From Clostridium_AD sp050717535 (GTDB lineage: Bacteria > Bacillota > Clostridia > Clostridiales > Clostridiaceae), in NCBI RefSeq assembly GCF_050717535.1, contig NZ_JBOITM010000070.1, positions 1-64,000 on the forward strand: a DNA stretch of 64,000 bases, written 5' to 3'. How positions within the stretch are numbered: position 1 is the stretch's first letter; each line of letters begins with the position of its first letter. Positions 17,039 to 25,477 of the stretch are shown here, piece after piece. The translations under genes and the position numbers were made by a program. The notes beneath the pieces were generated by a model. That model had not been told where the DNA came from. It ran no database searches and was given only the letters and a program-made list of their open reading frames with translations.

Positions 17039-17123
17039 GCAGGTGTGGCGGAATTGGCAGACGCACTAGAATCAGGGTCTAGCGCTTTACGGCATGCAGG
17101 TTCGATTCCTGTCATCTGCACCA
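17039..17123 (+). tRNA. tRNA-Leu (anticodon CAG)
   Basis: An 85-base tRNA with encoded CCA. The loop ATCAGGG gives anticodon CAG. It is nearly identical to the tRNA-Leu at 13635-13719, differing mainly in the anticodon loop, one acceptor base forming a G-U pair, and one T-loop base. Confidence 0.96.
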
Positions 17124-17155
17124 AAAAAGCACTCATTTTATGAGTGCTTTTTTAT
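17124..17155 (+). terminator. Terminator after tRNA-Leu(CAG)
   Basis: Arms AAAAGCACTCAT and ATGAGTGCTTTT enclose TTT and are followed by U residues. It is a near copy of the terminator behind the other tRNA-Leu. Confidence 0.9.
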
Positions 17156-17164
17156 TTTTCAATA

Positions 17165-17334
17165 TTTATGATCCTAAGTTTACAACTACCCTTAACGTTT
17201 ACTTTTTCTTAATTCTACTAATGTACATCCCTCTATTGCCTGAATTCCATTTACTCTACAAAAATCAAGTATTTAAGGGTTTTCAGCTCCTGGTGAAAGT
17301 GGAAACGGATGTCTTTCCTGTTTGGTCCACATAA
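17165..17334 (-). pseudogene. Possible decayed gene fragment
   Basis: On the minus strand this interval shows protein-like stretches in different frames with stops between them, for example DFCRVNGIQAIEGCTLVEL before a TAA near 17198. Its end loosely recalls CoA-binding-domain proteins, but the match is too short to name. The opposite strand's open frame (17140-17334) overlaps the tRNA terminator and lacks a ribosome site. Confidence 0.2.
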
Positions 17335-17340
17335 AATAGT

Positions 17341-17380
17341 AAAACAGCCCCAATCTTAACTTTAAAATTGGGGCTGTTTT
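17341..17380. terminator. Bidirectional terminator after the aldo/keto reductase
   Basis: AAAACAGCCCCAAT pairs perfectly with ATTGGGGCTGTTTT around a 12-base loop, two bases past the aldo/keto reductase stop. U-runs lie on both sides. Confidence 0.9.
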
Positions 17381-17381
17381 G

Positions 17382-18521
17382 CTACTTATTATTCATGGCT
17401 ACATTTACTTCTTTTAAATGTTTCCTAATTTCCAAATGTTGAGGACATAGTGTTTCACATTTACCACATTCTACGCAAGAAACTGCTCTTTGTTTTAAGG
17501 TTAAATCATTATTATAAGCATGGGATTGCGTTTCATATTCATCATACATAGAAGCTTCGTTGAGTATCGCAAAGTTTTTTGGTATGTCCACACCAACAGG
17601 ACATGGCATGCAATAATTACATGCTGTACATTGAACCTTTATTAATTCATTATATTGCTTCTTAACATTATGAATTATTTCTAAATCTTCAGCTGATAAT
17701 GAATTTGGAAGTGCAGTGTCTGAAGTTTTCATATTCTCTGTTATCTGCTCCATGGAATTCATACCACTAAGGACAGTAGTGACTTCAGGATGATTCCACA
17801 CCCATCTCAAAGCCCACTCAGCGGGAGTTTTCTTAACTTCTGTTGTACCCCATTGCTCTTTTACTGACATCGGTGGTGTTTTGGATAATCTACCACCTTT
17901 CAATGGTTCCATAATTACAATAGCCATACCCTTTTTCGCTGCATATTCTAGTCCTTGCGTACCCGCTTGATAATTATCATCTAGAAAATTATATTGTATT
18001 TGACAAAAATCCCAATCATATGCATCTATAATTTCTTTAAATGTTTCAAGTTTATCATGAAATGAAAATCCTATTTTCTTTATTCTGCCATCACTTAAAG
18101 CACCTTTGATAAATTTAAAAATATCTAATTTTAATAGCTTGTCCCATCTTTCTTTATCTAAAGCATGAAGTAAGTACATATCTATATGGTCTGTTTGAAG
18201 TTTTCCCAATTGCTCATCTAAATATTTATCAAAATCTCCATAGGAATTTGTAAGCCATGTGGGTAATTTAGTGGCTAGTTTCACTTTTTCTCTGTAACCA
18301 TCTTTGAGAGCCTTCCCTACAACCAATTCACTACTACCCTTATGATATGGATATGCAGTATCAATATAAGTAACACCATTATCTATTGCATATCTTATTA
18401 AAGAAATAGCTTTCTCCTCATCAATTTGCTTTTCATCAGCATTAATTACTGGTAACCGCATACATCCAAAACCAAGTGAAGACACTTTAAAATTGCATTT
18501 CCCAAATTCTCTATATTTCAT
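17382..18521 (-). CDS. Aldo/keto reductase with C-terminal 4Fe-4S domain
   Basis: A 379-residue cytoplasmic oxidoreductase. Residues 1 to about 270 form the aldo/keto reductase barrel, with DTAYPYHKGSSE holding the catalytic Tyr and LATKLP the Lys. The C-terminal part has CTACNYCMPCPVGVDIP and CVECGKCETLCP, cysteine spacings of two 4Fe-4S clusters. This fused class is frequent in anaerobes, where electrons may come from ferredoxin as well as NAD(P)H. The substrate is unknown. The start follows GAAAGGAGC. It is monocistronic. Confidence 0.92.
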   Translation of the reverse strand: MKYREFGKCNFKVSSLGFGCMRLPVINADEKQIDEEKAISLIRYAIDNGVTYIDTAYPYHKGSSELVVGKALKDGYREKVKLATKLPTWLTNSYGDFDKYLDEQLGKLQTDHIDMYLLHALDKERWDKLLKLDIFKFIKGALSDGRIKKIGFSFHDKLETFKEIIDAYDWDFCQIQYNFLDDNYQAGTQGLEYAAKKGMAIVIMEPLKGGRLSKTPPMSVKEQWGTTEVKKTPAEWALRWVWNHPEVTTVLSGMNSMEQITENMKTSDTALPNSLSAEDLEIIHNVKKQYNELIKVQCTACNYCMPCPVGVDIPKNFAILNEASMYDEYETQSHAYNNDLTLKQRAVSCVECGKCETLCPQHLEIRKHLKEVNVAMNNK

Positions 18522-18630
18522 TTGTTGCTCCTTTCAAATCTGCTAAATTAATTAGCTCTAATATTCTTTTATAACTATTATATACTTTATTAAATCAAAT
18601 TAAAGTAAAAATTCATTTTAAAATAATATA

Positions 18631-18662
18631 AAAAATAACCATCTATAATAATAGTATGGTTA
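18631..18662 (-). terminator. Terminator after the HAD phosphatase
   Basis: TAACCAT pairs with ATGGTTA and the inner CTAT with ATAG. On the minus strand it is followed by ATTTTTTAT, about 40 bases after the HAD gene. Confidence 0.65.
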
Positions 18663-18702
18663 CTGAGAAATCAATATTTAAATTTTTTATAATACATTTA
18701 AT

Positions 18703-19356
18703 TTAATGACTGAGCTTGTTATAATTGATTTCTTTAAAATTATTTATTACTAAATCTGCAGTAGAAATATCTTGTCTTCCTTCAGGATCACTATTAATTC
18801 CTACGCATTTCATACCAGCTTTTCTAGCAGCAAGAACCCCATTATGAGAATCCTCAATAACTATACAATTTTCAGCGCTTACCCCAAGCTTCTTTGCAGC
18901 AAAAATAAATATATCTGGTTCAGGCTTACTTCGCTTTACATCGTCACCAGTAACAAAAGCTTCAAAGTATTCTTCTATATGAAATTTCTTAGCTATGGCA
19001 TCAATTACATTAAGTGGTGACGACGATGCAATTGCTAGCTTAACTCCATTTCCATGCAACTCTTCTATTAAATCCTTAACCCCATCAATAAGTAGTATTT
19101 CACATTCATCTGAATTAAGGTGTTTAAAATATTTGTTTCTGTCATACTGTGTTAATTCCTCTATAGTTTGATTAAGCTTATATTTATTTTTTAGAGCTTC
19201 CCACATATAATTAGATGTTGCTCCTACAAAAGAATGATGCTCATCTTCTGTAATCTCTATGCCTAATTTTTTATAAGTCTCATTTTCAAGTTTTATATGT
19301 GTCGGTTCACTATCAATAATTACTCCATCCATATCAAATATAACTGCTTTTAGCAT
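18703..19356 (-). CDS. HAD phosphatase, beta-phosphoglucomutase-like
   Basis: A 217-residue HAD subfamily IA hydrolase. Motif I is FDMDGVIIDSE with the nucleophile Asp8 and general acid Asp10. Motif II Ser lies in IASSSP, motif III Lys in KRSKPEPD, and motif IV in IEDSHNGVLAA. The helical cap follows motif I. It could be a sugar-phosphate phosphatase or a phosphomutase; the motif context favours the beta-phosphoglucomutase-like group. It is next to a sugar nucleotidyltransferase but has its own terminator. Confidence 0.88.
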   Translation of the reverse strand: MLKAVIFDMDGVIIDSEPTHIKLENETYKKLGIEITEDEHHSFVGATSNYMWEALKNKYKLNQTIEELTQYDRNKYFKHLNSDECEILLIDGVKDLIEELHGNGVKLAIASSSPLNVIDAIAKKFHIEEYFEAFVTGDDVKRSKPEPDIFIFAAKKLGVSAENCIVIEDSHNGVLAARKAGMKCVGINSDPEGRQDISTADLVINNFKEINYNKLSH

Positions 19357-19597
19357 AAAATCACCATCCTGTTATTTTTTTATTTTTCTGTATAAATTAT
19401 TTTATCTATATACAACATATCTATATACAACAAAAATCCCGTTGCTTCCAATTCTAGAATTATAGTATAAAAGTATTATTCCCAACTATGACTATAACAT
19501 ATACATGGAGACCTGATACTCCCATATACTCTCATTTATATAAAAACTATAAATTACAACATATAAGAACTAAATAACTTCTGTAAAAACAAAGAAA

Positions 19598-19642
19598 AAG
19601 TAATACCTTAAAACTCTAAATTTGAGCTTCAAGGTATTATTT
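19598..19642 (-). terminator. Terminator after the nucleotidyltransferase
   Basis: AATACCTT and AAGGTATT arms enclose a 20-base loop with further partial pairing. A U-rich run follows on the minus strand. It lies just after the gene stop. Confidence 0.7.
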
Positions 19643-19663
19643 ATTTTTTGAATTACTAAATTA

Positions 19664-20695
19664 CTATTCATTTTCAGCTTCAGATTTAATATTATTCGTA
19701 TTTTCATTGCTATTAGATATCATAAAATCCGAGTTAATAATAACACTTGAAACTGTGGAATTATTTTCCAGTGTTATTTTGTCCCAAACAATAGAGTCAG
19801 TAATTGTATTATTAGGTCCCACTCTGCAATCATTCCCAATAATTGTATTGGGACCAATGGTAGAATTAGCCGCAATTTTAGTGTTTTCACCAATATACGT
19901 AGGTCCAATAATTTTAGCAGAACTATGGATTATTGTATTTTCGCCTACAAATATGTCCTGGTGTTTATCTTTAATTTCTGATAATGGATAATCTCCACTC
20001 AAAATATCTTCATTGACTTGAATATATTCTTCAAGAGTACCTATGCCTATCCAATATGCATCACTTTTATAAACTGCAATAGGATACCCTTTTTTTAATA
20101 GTAGTGGAAATGTTTCTTTTTCTATTGATACAAGCTGTGAATCTGGAATTTCCTTTAAAACATTTGGTTCAAATATATATATACCAGCATTGATATAGTT
20201 TGATTTTATTTCTGAAAGCTCTGATTTTTCAGTAAAGCTTTCAGCATAAAGATTCTTGTTATATTCAATAGCATCATAATCAGAAGGATTTTCAACTTTC
20301 GTTACTGCAACTGTAACTGATGCACATTTTTCTTTGTGAAATTTTAACATATCCACAATATTAATATCACTTAATATATCTTCTGTAAATACGATAAAAG
20401 TATCATGGAAAAATTCCTCAGCATTTTTAATTGCACCTCCTGTGCCTAAAGTAATGTCTTCCCCTATATAATGAATCTTTAATCCAAATTTTGTACCATC
20501 CCCGAAATATTTTTCAATTTTTTGTGGTTTATGACCAGTACTAAGTATAATTTCATCAACACCATAATCCTTAAGTTTTAATATGTTTCTTTCTAAAAGT
20601 GGTTTAGCCACAATTGGAATCATAGCTTTAGGTAAATCGTCTGTTAATGGTTCTAGGCTAGTCCCCACTCCATCTACAAGAAATAATGCTTTCAT
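19664..20695 (-). CDS. Sugar-phosphate nucleotidyltransferase-like protein
   Basis: About 343 residues from the chosen start. The N-terminal half is a nucleotidyltransferase domain of the GlmU/RfbA/GMPP type, and the C-terminal part carries left-handed beta-helix hexapeptides (IGENTKIAANSTIGPNTIIG). The signature that should read GGxGTRLxPLT reads DGVGTSLEPLT (8-18). It lacks the Arg that contacts the pyrophosphate, so activity is doubtful. LPKAMIPI keeps the following Lys. I chose ATG 20695 because GGAGGAAAACTT precedes it; the open frame extends 27 codons further without a ribosome site. Confidence 0.82.
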   Translation of the reverse strand: MKALFLVDGVGTSLEPLTDDLPKAMIPIVAKPLLERNILKLKDYGVDEIILSTGHKPQKIEKYFGDGTKFGLKIHYIGEDITLGTGGAIKNAEEFFHDTFIVFTEDILSDINIVDMLKFHKEKCASVTVAVTKVENPSDYDAIEYNKNLYAESFTEKSELSEIKSNYINAGIYIFEPNVLKEIPDSQLVSIEKETFPLLLKKGYPIAVYKSDAYWIGIGTLEEYIQVNEDILSGDYPLSEIKDKHQDIFVGENTIIHSSAKIIGPTYIGENTKIAANSTIGPNTIIGNDCRVGPNNTITDSIVWDKITLENNSTVSSVIINSDFMISNSNENTNNIKSEAENE

Positions 20696-21090
20696 AAGTT
20701 TTCCTCCTATAGTTAGTCCCTTAAAGCACACTATTTTAGCAAAAGTGTTATTATAAAGTCTTACTTTATTTTTCACGTATTAAAGTAATTAGCTTAAATT
20801 TATATTTAAAAGCCAATAGCCTTGTCTCATAATAAAAAAGCCACCTTAACTAATTATTTAATGTGACATTAAAATCAGTTGGCGCTCCGTTAATTAATCA
20901 ATATGCAATTAAAATACTATCTTAACAGTGAAGCAATATCTACACCTATTATATCACAACATGCGTTTTTTAGCGAATTATGTATAAACTGTTAAATAAT
21001 TTTTTCACAACATTGCCTACACCTATAATAATATAATAGCACCAGAGTTACCCCTGATGCGTCAAAATAAAATAATATAAACATTTACTA
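20696..21090 (-). promoter_or_regulatory. Leader with terminator-like hairpin before the nucleotidyltransferase
   Basis: Transcribed toward the nucleotidyltransferase, this interval has a TATAAT (minus strand, 20953-20948) and then a long imperfect hairpin at 20885-20833. The hairpin outer arms GCCAACT and GTGGC are followed by six U residues. If transcription starts at the TATAAT, the hairpin is either an attenuator in the leader or the end of a roughly 110-base small RNA. A second hairpin, GCATCAG with CTGGTGC (21062-21040), probably ends the lgt transcript. No riboswitch class was recognised. Confidence 0.4.
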
Positions 21091-21903
21091 CTATTTTTTT
21101 ATTATTTTACGTATATACAGACTACAAATAATGACTATACCACCATAAACCACAGGCCCTCTAATTATATTTGAAGTGATGGTAGCCTCGGGAAAATCTC
21201 TAAATAAAAATGATATAAACCTTCCAATACTAAATATTATAAGAAACACAGCGGACGTTATACCTTTTTTCACTTTTTTTCGTAACAATAATGCTGCTAT
21301 TACAGCTGACAGTAAGGCAAAAAATACTTCATATAGTTGTGTTGGATGTCTTAAAATCCTTGGACTGTTAAACAAAATGTTTGTAAACGGATTATTTCCG
21401 AATACGCTTTTAAATGGATTTTTATCAGCATTTTCAAATGCAACCCCCCAAGGCATTGTAGTGGCTACACCGTAACAACACCCATTAAAGAAACAACCAA
21501 GTTTTGCTATTGCAGCTGATACTCCCAGGTGAGGTACTATAGCATCTGTAATCCTAACAAAATCTAATTTACATCTTATACAAATGTAATACCAAGTTGA
21601 AAATGCGCCTCCAAGACCACCATAAAGTGCAAAGCCCACTAGCTTTATTTGAAATAATTTACTTGGGGTTTCTATTATTTTTCCTATATATAATATCCCA
21701 TAGAGTAACCGTGCTCCTACAAAGAAAGAAATGATAACCCAAAAGCTTGTAACTAGAATTTTTCCTGTGCTAACTCCTTCTTTTTTTAAATGTCTATAAG
21801 CAAAAATATACAAGTAGAGGGCTGCTGTGCATCCAAAAAAAACATAAGCGCTGATAGCAAATTTATGATTAAACAAATATACGTAGGTCAATATAGGCTT
21901 CAT
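21091..21903 (-). CDS. Prolipoprotein diacylglyceryl transferase-like membrane protein
   Basis: A 270-residue protein with about seven membrane segments and the family hallmark HPTQLYE (around 196-202), so it belongs to the Lgt superfamily. The Lgt signature GRxGNF is altered to AKLGCFFNGCCYG, and the HGG motif reads YGG, so residues important in E. coli Lgt (His103, Arg143) are not conserved. It is therefore probably a second, specialised Lgt-like enzyme. It lies 14 bases downstream of a lipoprotein gene on the same strand, which suggests that lipoprotein as its substrate. Confidence 0.78.
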   Translation of the reverse strand: MKPILTYVYLFNHKFAISAYVFFGCTAALYLYIFAYRHLKKEGVSTGKILVTSFWVIISFFVGARLLYGILYIGKIIETPSKLFQIKLVGFALYGGLGGAFSTWYYICIRCKLDFVRITDAIVPHLGVSAAIAKLGCFFNGCCYGVATTMPWGVAFENADKNPFKSVFGNNPFTNILFNSPRILRHPTQLYEVFFALLSAVIAALLLRKKVKKGITSAVFLIIFSIGRFISFLFRDFPEATITSNIIRGPVVYGGIVIICSLYIRKIIKK

Positions 21904-21917
21904 AGCAACCCCCTTTT

Positions 21918-24146
21918 TTACTTAGTCTTTTTAACTTTCCATATGCCAGATAGCATGGCATCTGTAGAGGTAAGTTCAGTATATTGAATATGACTAGAGC
22001 TTATCATAAAACTTCCTGTTATATCTAATAAATTAACATTACCTTCAAATGTTGTTACCGATTGACTTTCTTCGTCTGTTCTTGTAAGTGTTACTTTTCC
22101 TTCCTTATATTTTACCTTGTATATCTGATTCTCGCTTTCCTCACATTCATATTCTGGGAAAGCACTTTTATAGTCTGCTTTAAGTGTTGCTTTAAATTCA
22201 CTCTCGGATGCTCCTTTGGTAATAACAATTGTCAGCGGTACTTCTTTACCAATTACGTTTTTCGCCTTATTGATTACTTCTCTAATTTGCTTTTGATTTT
22301 CAACAGTGCTAAAGTCTAGTTCTTCACAGGTTTTTCCATCAGGTCCCTTGATTTCAGGAACAGATTCAGGATTTTTAAGTCCCTTTTCTGCATATTCTAT
22401 AATTGGTGCCTCCGTTATTATTATAACTCCTGTATAAGTACCCACCTCTAATTTAACCTTTGGTGCATAACCCATCTCTTTAAGTAGCTTCTGATATACT
22501 TCTTCTCCGTATACATATCTGGTATTAATCAACTTTGCAAGATCTGATACCAGCATCTCTCCCTCCTTAAGCTTACCTATATTGTCTAGTCCTCTGCCTT
22601 GATCCTGTAAGTCTCCGTTTTTATACACCAAATCAAATCTTCCTGTTTCCTTCTGAATTCTTTTTATCTGATTGTACATCCTTTCAAGAATCTGCTCAAT
22701 ACTGCTATCTACTGGATACCAAGAACTTCCCTTTTTTAGAAGGTTCCACTGTTCAAACTGTTTAATAATTTCCTTTTGATTTTCTTCTGCCTGTGCTATT
22801 TCCTTTTCTTGTTTACTCCTATTTGTAAATTGCTCCTTCAGTGTTAGTTTCACCTTTTGCACAATCATAGAAATTTTTTCTGCTGAAAGACTTCCCTCAT
22901 CTACTCCTATGGAATTTGCATATCTCTTTACTGCATCCATCTCTATCTGCCTTGCCACACCTCTCATCTGATTCCAAACATCCTCAAAATTTTCAGGGTC
23001 AACATCATAACCAAAAAGAATATAGTCATTTGAGCCCTCTTTAAATGCTTTATAGGCCTCTTCAATACCATCATTTTTCCAGTTTCCTATTTTCATATCA
23101 ATAACATCTACCGCTACCTTTGCTACTTTGTAAACTGGAGAGTTTTCTGAAATGGCCTCTGCAATTTTCATCCCTGCTCCACTATAATCACCTTCCCATA
23201 GATGTCCCGCTGCAGCTGCTACCGTGCCCGTTTGACCAAATACGGTTGACAATGTGCCTGCTTCCTTACTATCTGCAAAGGTTTTACCAATCATTGTAGC
23301 TACATTAGCAGTATAGGATTTGAAATCTTTATTTACTAAGTCACTAGCCAGTTTACCGTATTCTAAATTTCCGTATTTTAGTTCCTTCATTACTTCTTCT
23401 GCAATTTTATTTATTTCCGATTTATTTTTTGCATTAAATTGACTAACTAAAATACTTTCGATCATATCACGAGTATTAGCCCTAACTTCTCCTTCAAGCT
23501 GCGACTCACCCCAGCTCTTTAAAGCCTTATCTTTTATAAACTCTGCTTTTCGCTCTTCCTCTGTAAGCTGCGCTGTACCCCATAATGGATTATTGTAAAT
23601 ATTGAAAGCAACATAGCCTGCTTTAACATTAACCTCTACAGGATTTGTATATGTCCATCCAGTTTCTTTAGTATAATGAACACCTTTGAATCCCTGGTAT
23701 TCCTTCAGATCTTTTAAAGCCTCTTTATCAATAGCAATCTTAACAAGTAGAGGCATATTGCTCCTGTGTTCTTCACCTTCAATTTTAAATTCAAAAGGAG
23801 ATCCAGATGGAGTCATGCCCTTACTACTATATTCTACAACATCTGTAATCTTTGAAATGATGAGCTTTGTTCCTTTAGGAAAAGAATCCTTGGGAACATT
23901 AACCTCAATACCATACAACTCTAAATCTCCAAGTGTATTATTTTTATCATAATTTTCTAGAAAAATGCTCTTTTTAAGCTTAGAATCTGATTTCCACTTC
24001 TGACCATCTACCCGTTTAATTTCACCACTTTTGTTGTTACATGCTACAAATAAAAATATAAAAATAAGCAATAAAGTTGTAATCTTAAAAAGGCTCTTAT
24101 ATCCTTTTTTACCCAATAACATATGACTTTGAGCTATCTTTTTCAT
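21918..24146 (-). CDS. Large lipoprotein of unknown function
   Basis: A 742-residue secreted protein. A basic N terminus and a hydrophobic stretch (about 19-35) end in the lipobox LFVAC, giving a predicted lipid-anchored Cys36. The first 150 residues after it look beta-rich (LYGIEVNVPKDSFPKGTKL), recalling ZU5- or Ig-like modules. The middle is helical with small-residue-rich segments (GTVAAAAGHLWEGDYSGAG) and a coiled-coil-like part at about 430-480. The end is again beta-rich. I do not recognise a family. It begins a two-gene unit with the Lgt-like transferase. The ribosome site GGAGAGGA precedes the ATG. Confidence 0.75.
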   Translation of the reverse strand: MKKIAQSHMLLGKKGYKSLFKITTLLLIFIFLFVACNNKSGEIKRVDGQKWKSDSKLKKSIFLENYDKNNTLGDLELYGIEVNVPKDSFPKGTKLIISKITDVVEYSSKGMTPSGSPFEFKIEGEEHRSNMPLLVKIAIDKEALKDLKEYQGFKGVHYTKETGWTYTNPVEVNVKAGYVAFNIYNNPLWGTAQLTEEERKAEFIKDKALKSWGESQLEGEVRANTRDMIESILVSQFNAKNKSEINKIAEEVMKELKYGNLEYGKLASDLVNKDFKSYTANVATMIGKTFADSKEAGTLSTVFGQTGTVAAAAGHLWEGDYSGAGMKIAEAISENSPVYKVAKVAVDVIDMKIGNWKNDGIEEAYKAFKEGSNDYILFGYDVDPENFEDVWNQMRGVARQIEMDAVKRYANSIGVDEGSLSAEKISMIVQKVKLTLKEQFTNRSKQEKEIAQAEENQKEIIKQFEQWNLLKKGSSWYPVDSSIEQILERMYNQIKRIQKETGRFDLVYKNGDLQDQGRGLDNIGKLKEGEMLVSDLAKLINTRYVYGEEVYQKLLKEMGYAPKVKLEVGTYTGVIIITEAPIIEYAEKGLKNPESVPEIKGPDGKTCEELDFSTVENQKQIREVINKAKNVIGKEVPLTIVITKGASESEFKATLKADYKSAFPEYECEESENQIYKVKYKEGKVTLTRTDEESQSVTTFEGNVNLLDITGSFMISSSHIQYTELTSTDAMLSGIWKVKKTK

Positions 24147-24278
24147 TTTTATCCTCTCCTTCTGATATTATATGAATATTCTTACAACTGTACCTCTTAA
24201 TTTAAGAATTTTTATATTTATTTGCAAAAAAATCTTCTTATCCTAAGATAAGAAGATAGATGAATTTCATATTAAATT

Positions 24279-24932
24279 TTATATAATAATAAGGCCTAGT
24301 ATAGCCGAAAGGGAAATAGCTTGTATAGTAGTAACTTTTGCGCCCTTAACATCAGCGATATTTACTCCTATACCTTCAATGTCACAACTAGTAAAATCTA
24401 TTCCTTTAAGACTTGTAAAATTCATTTGAGACTGAGTCAGATCAGACTCTTGAAATTCTACTTTTAAAAACTTTGAATTTTGAAAATCTGAAGAACGTAA
24501 TAGACATTGAAGGAATGCAACTTGCTTCGAATTAGAATAACTAAAAAAAGCAAACTGGCCATTACAGTTTTCAAAAATCACATCTCTCAAAGTGGCTTCA
24601 TTTAAATTAATACCAATAATTTTGCAATTTACAAATTCTACTTTATGGAGTGATGCCTCATTAAAATCTACATTTGATAAATCACAATTTTCGAATCTCA
24701 CATCTACCATTTCTACACGTCTGAAAGTTATTTTATTAAAAGTAACTTTTGTAAATATTACTTGTTTAAAAGACACTCTATCTGCTTTATGATTTTCTAA
24801 AAAACAATCACTAACTGTTCCAAAAGAAAACTCACTTTCATCCTCAATATTCTCCTTAGATAGCTCTATAATATCTAAATCACTATCAAATTTAGGTCTT
24901 AAAACTTTTGTTTTTCTTTTCTTCTGTTCCAT
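24279..24932 (-). CDS. Pentapeptide-repeat protein with hydrophobic C-terminal tail
   Basis: About 217 residues. From about residue 40 to 195, tandem five-residue repeats with a central Phe or Leu (for example VTFNKITFRRVEMVDVRF) predict a right-handed quadrilateral beta-helix. The C terminus ends in ISLSAILGLIII, which could insert into the membrane. Functions in the family range from DNA-gyrase protection to scaffolding and cannot be decided here. I chose the ATG at 24932 because the earlier ATG (24947) overlaps its GGAGG ribosome site. Confidence 0.82.
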   Translation of the reverse strand: MEQKKRKTKVLRPKFDSDLDIIELSKENIEDESEFSFGTVSDCFLENHKADRVSFKQVIFTKVTFNKITFRRVEMVDVRFENCDLSNVDFNEASLHKVEFVNCKIIGINLNEATLRDVIFENCNGQFAFFSYSNSKQVAFLQCLLRSSDFQNSKFLKVEFQESDLTQSQMNFTSLKGIDFTSCDIEGIGVNIADVKGAKVTTIQAISLSAILGLIII

Positions 24933-25115
24933 ATATACTTCCTCCATTTTAATCTTTAAACAAATAACCTTAAAAAAGGTATTATATAAACTAACACTTT
25001 ATTTATTTGTTTTTTTTATAACTAGGGATATAATTATAACACGTTTTCATTGTCCAACACTTAAAAGTTAATTTATTTCTCCTCATGCCTACATTTAAAA
25101 CAAGCACTATACTAC

Positions 25116-25151
25116 AAAAACAGTAGATATTTTATATATCTACTGTTTTTT
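25116..25151. terminator. Terminator after the xyl operon's last gene
   Basis: AAAACAGTAGATAT pairs with ATATCTACTGTTTT around a short loop, with U-runs on both strands. It lies 13 bases past the small membrane protein gene, and so ends the xylose transcript. Confidence 0.85.
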
Positions 25152-25163
25152 CTCATTGACATT

Positions 25164-25436
25164 TTATATAAACCTAAGTTTTAGAAATATTGTTCTTACA
25201 GGATAATAACCAATAATTAATATTGCTAAAAAAATCATCCCCAGTGATGCATATGCTACACCAAATATTATACAAAATATTCCATCAAACAAGGTTACTC
25301 TTCTTTCATTTACTGTACTACATCGTTTCCTTGCATTTTCATAAGAAATTTCTTTACCAGGATATTTGTTATACGCAATGGCACATATACCCAATGCTAC
25401 AACCATAATTCCTAATATAATGTTAGTTGGTGACAT
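25164..25436 (-). CDS. Small membrane protein, last gene of the xyl operon
   Basis: About 90 residues with two or three hydrophobic segments: an N-terminal one (about 5-22) and a C-terminal hairpin (about 52-80). Between them is a basic loop with SYENARKRCSTVNERR. No family is recognised. It starts 41 bases after xylH on the same strand and precedes the operon terminator, so it is probably co-transcribed with xylose uptake. I prefer the ATG at 25436, eight bases after GGGGG; an ATG at 25442 is only two bases away. Confidence 0.6.
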   Translation of the reverse strand: MSPTNIILGIMVVALGICAIAYNKYPGKEISYENARKRCSTVNERRVTLFDGIFCIIFGVAYASLGMIFLAILIIGYYPVRTIFLKLRFI

Positions 25437-25477
25437 AAACATATCCCCCTTTGGCCTAAAATATTTCATATATTTAT

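Noticed and set aside
17140..17334. A 64-codon plus-strand frame after tRNA-Leu(CAG).
   Set aside because: It starts inside the tRNA terminator, lacks a ribosome site, and the opposite strand looks more protein-like.
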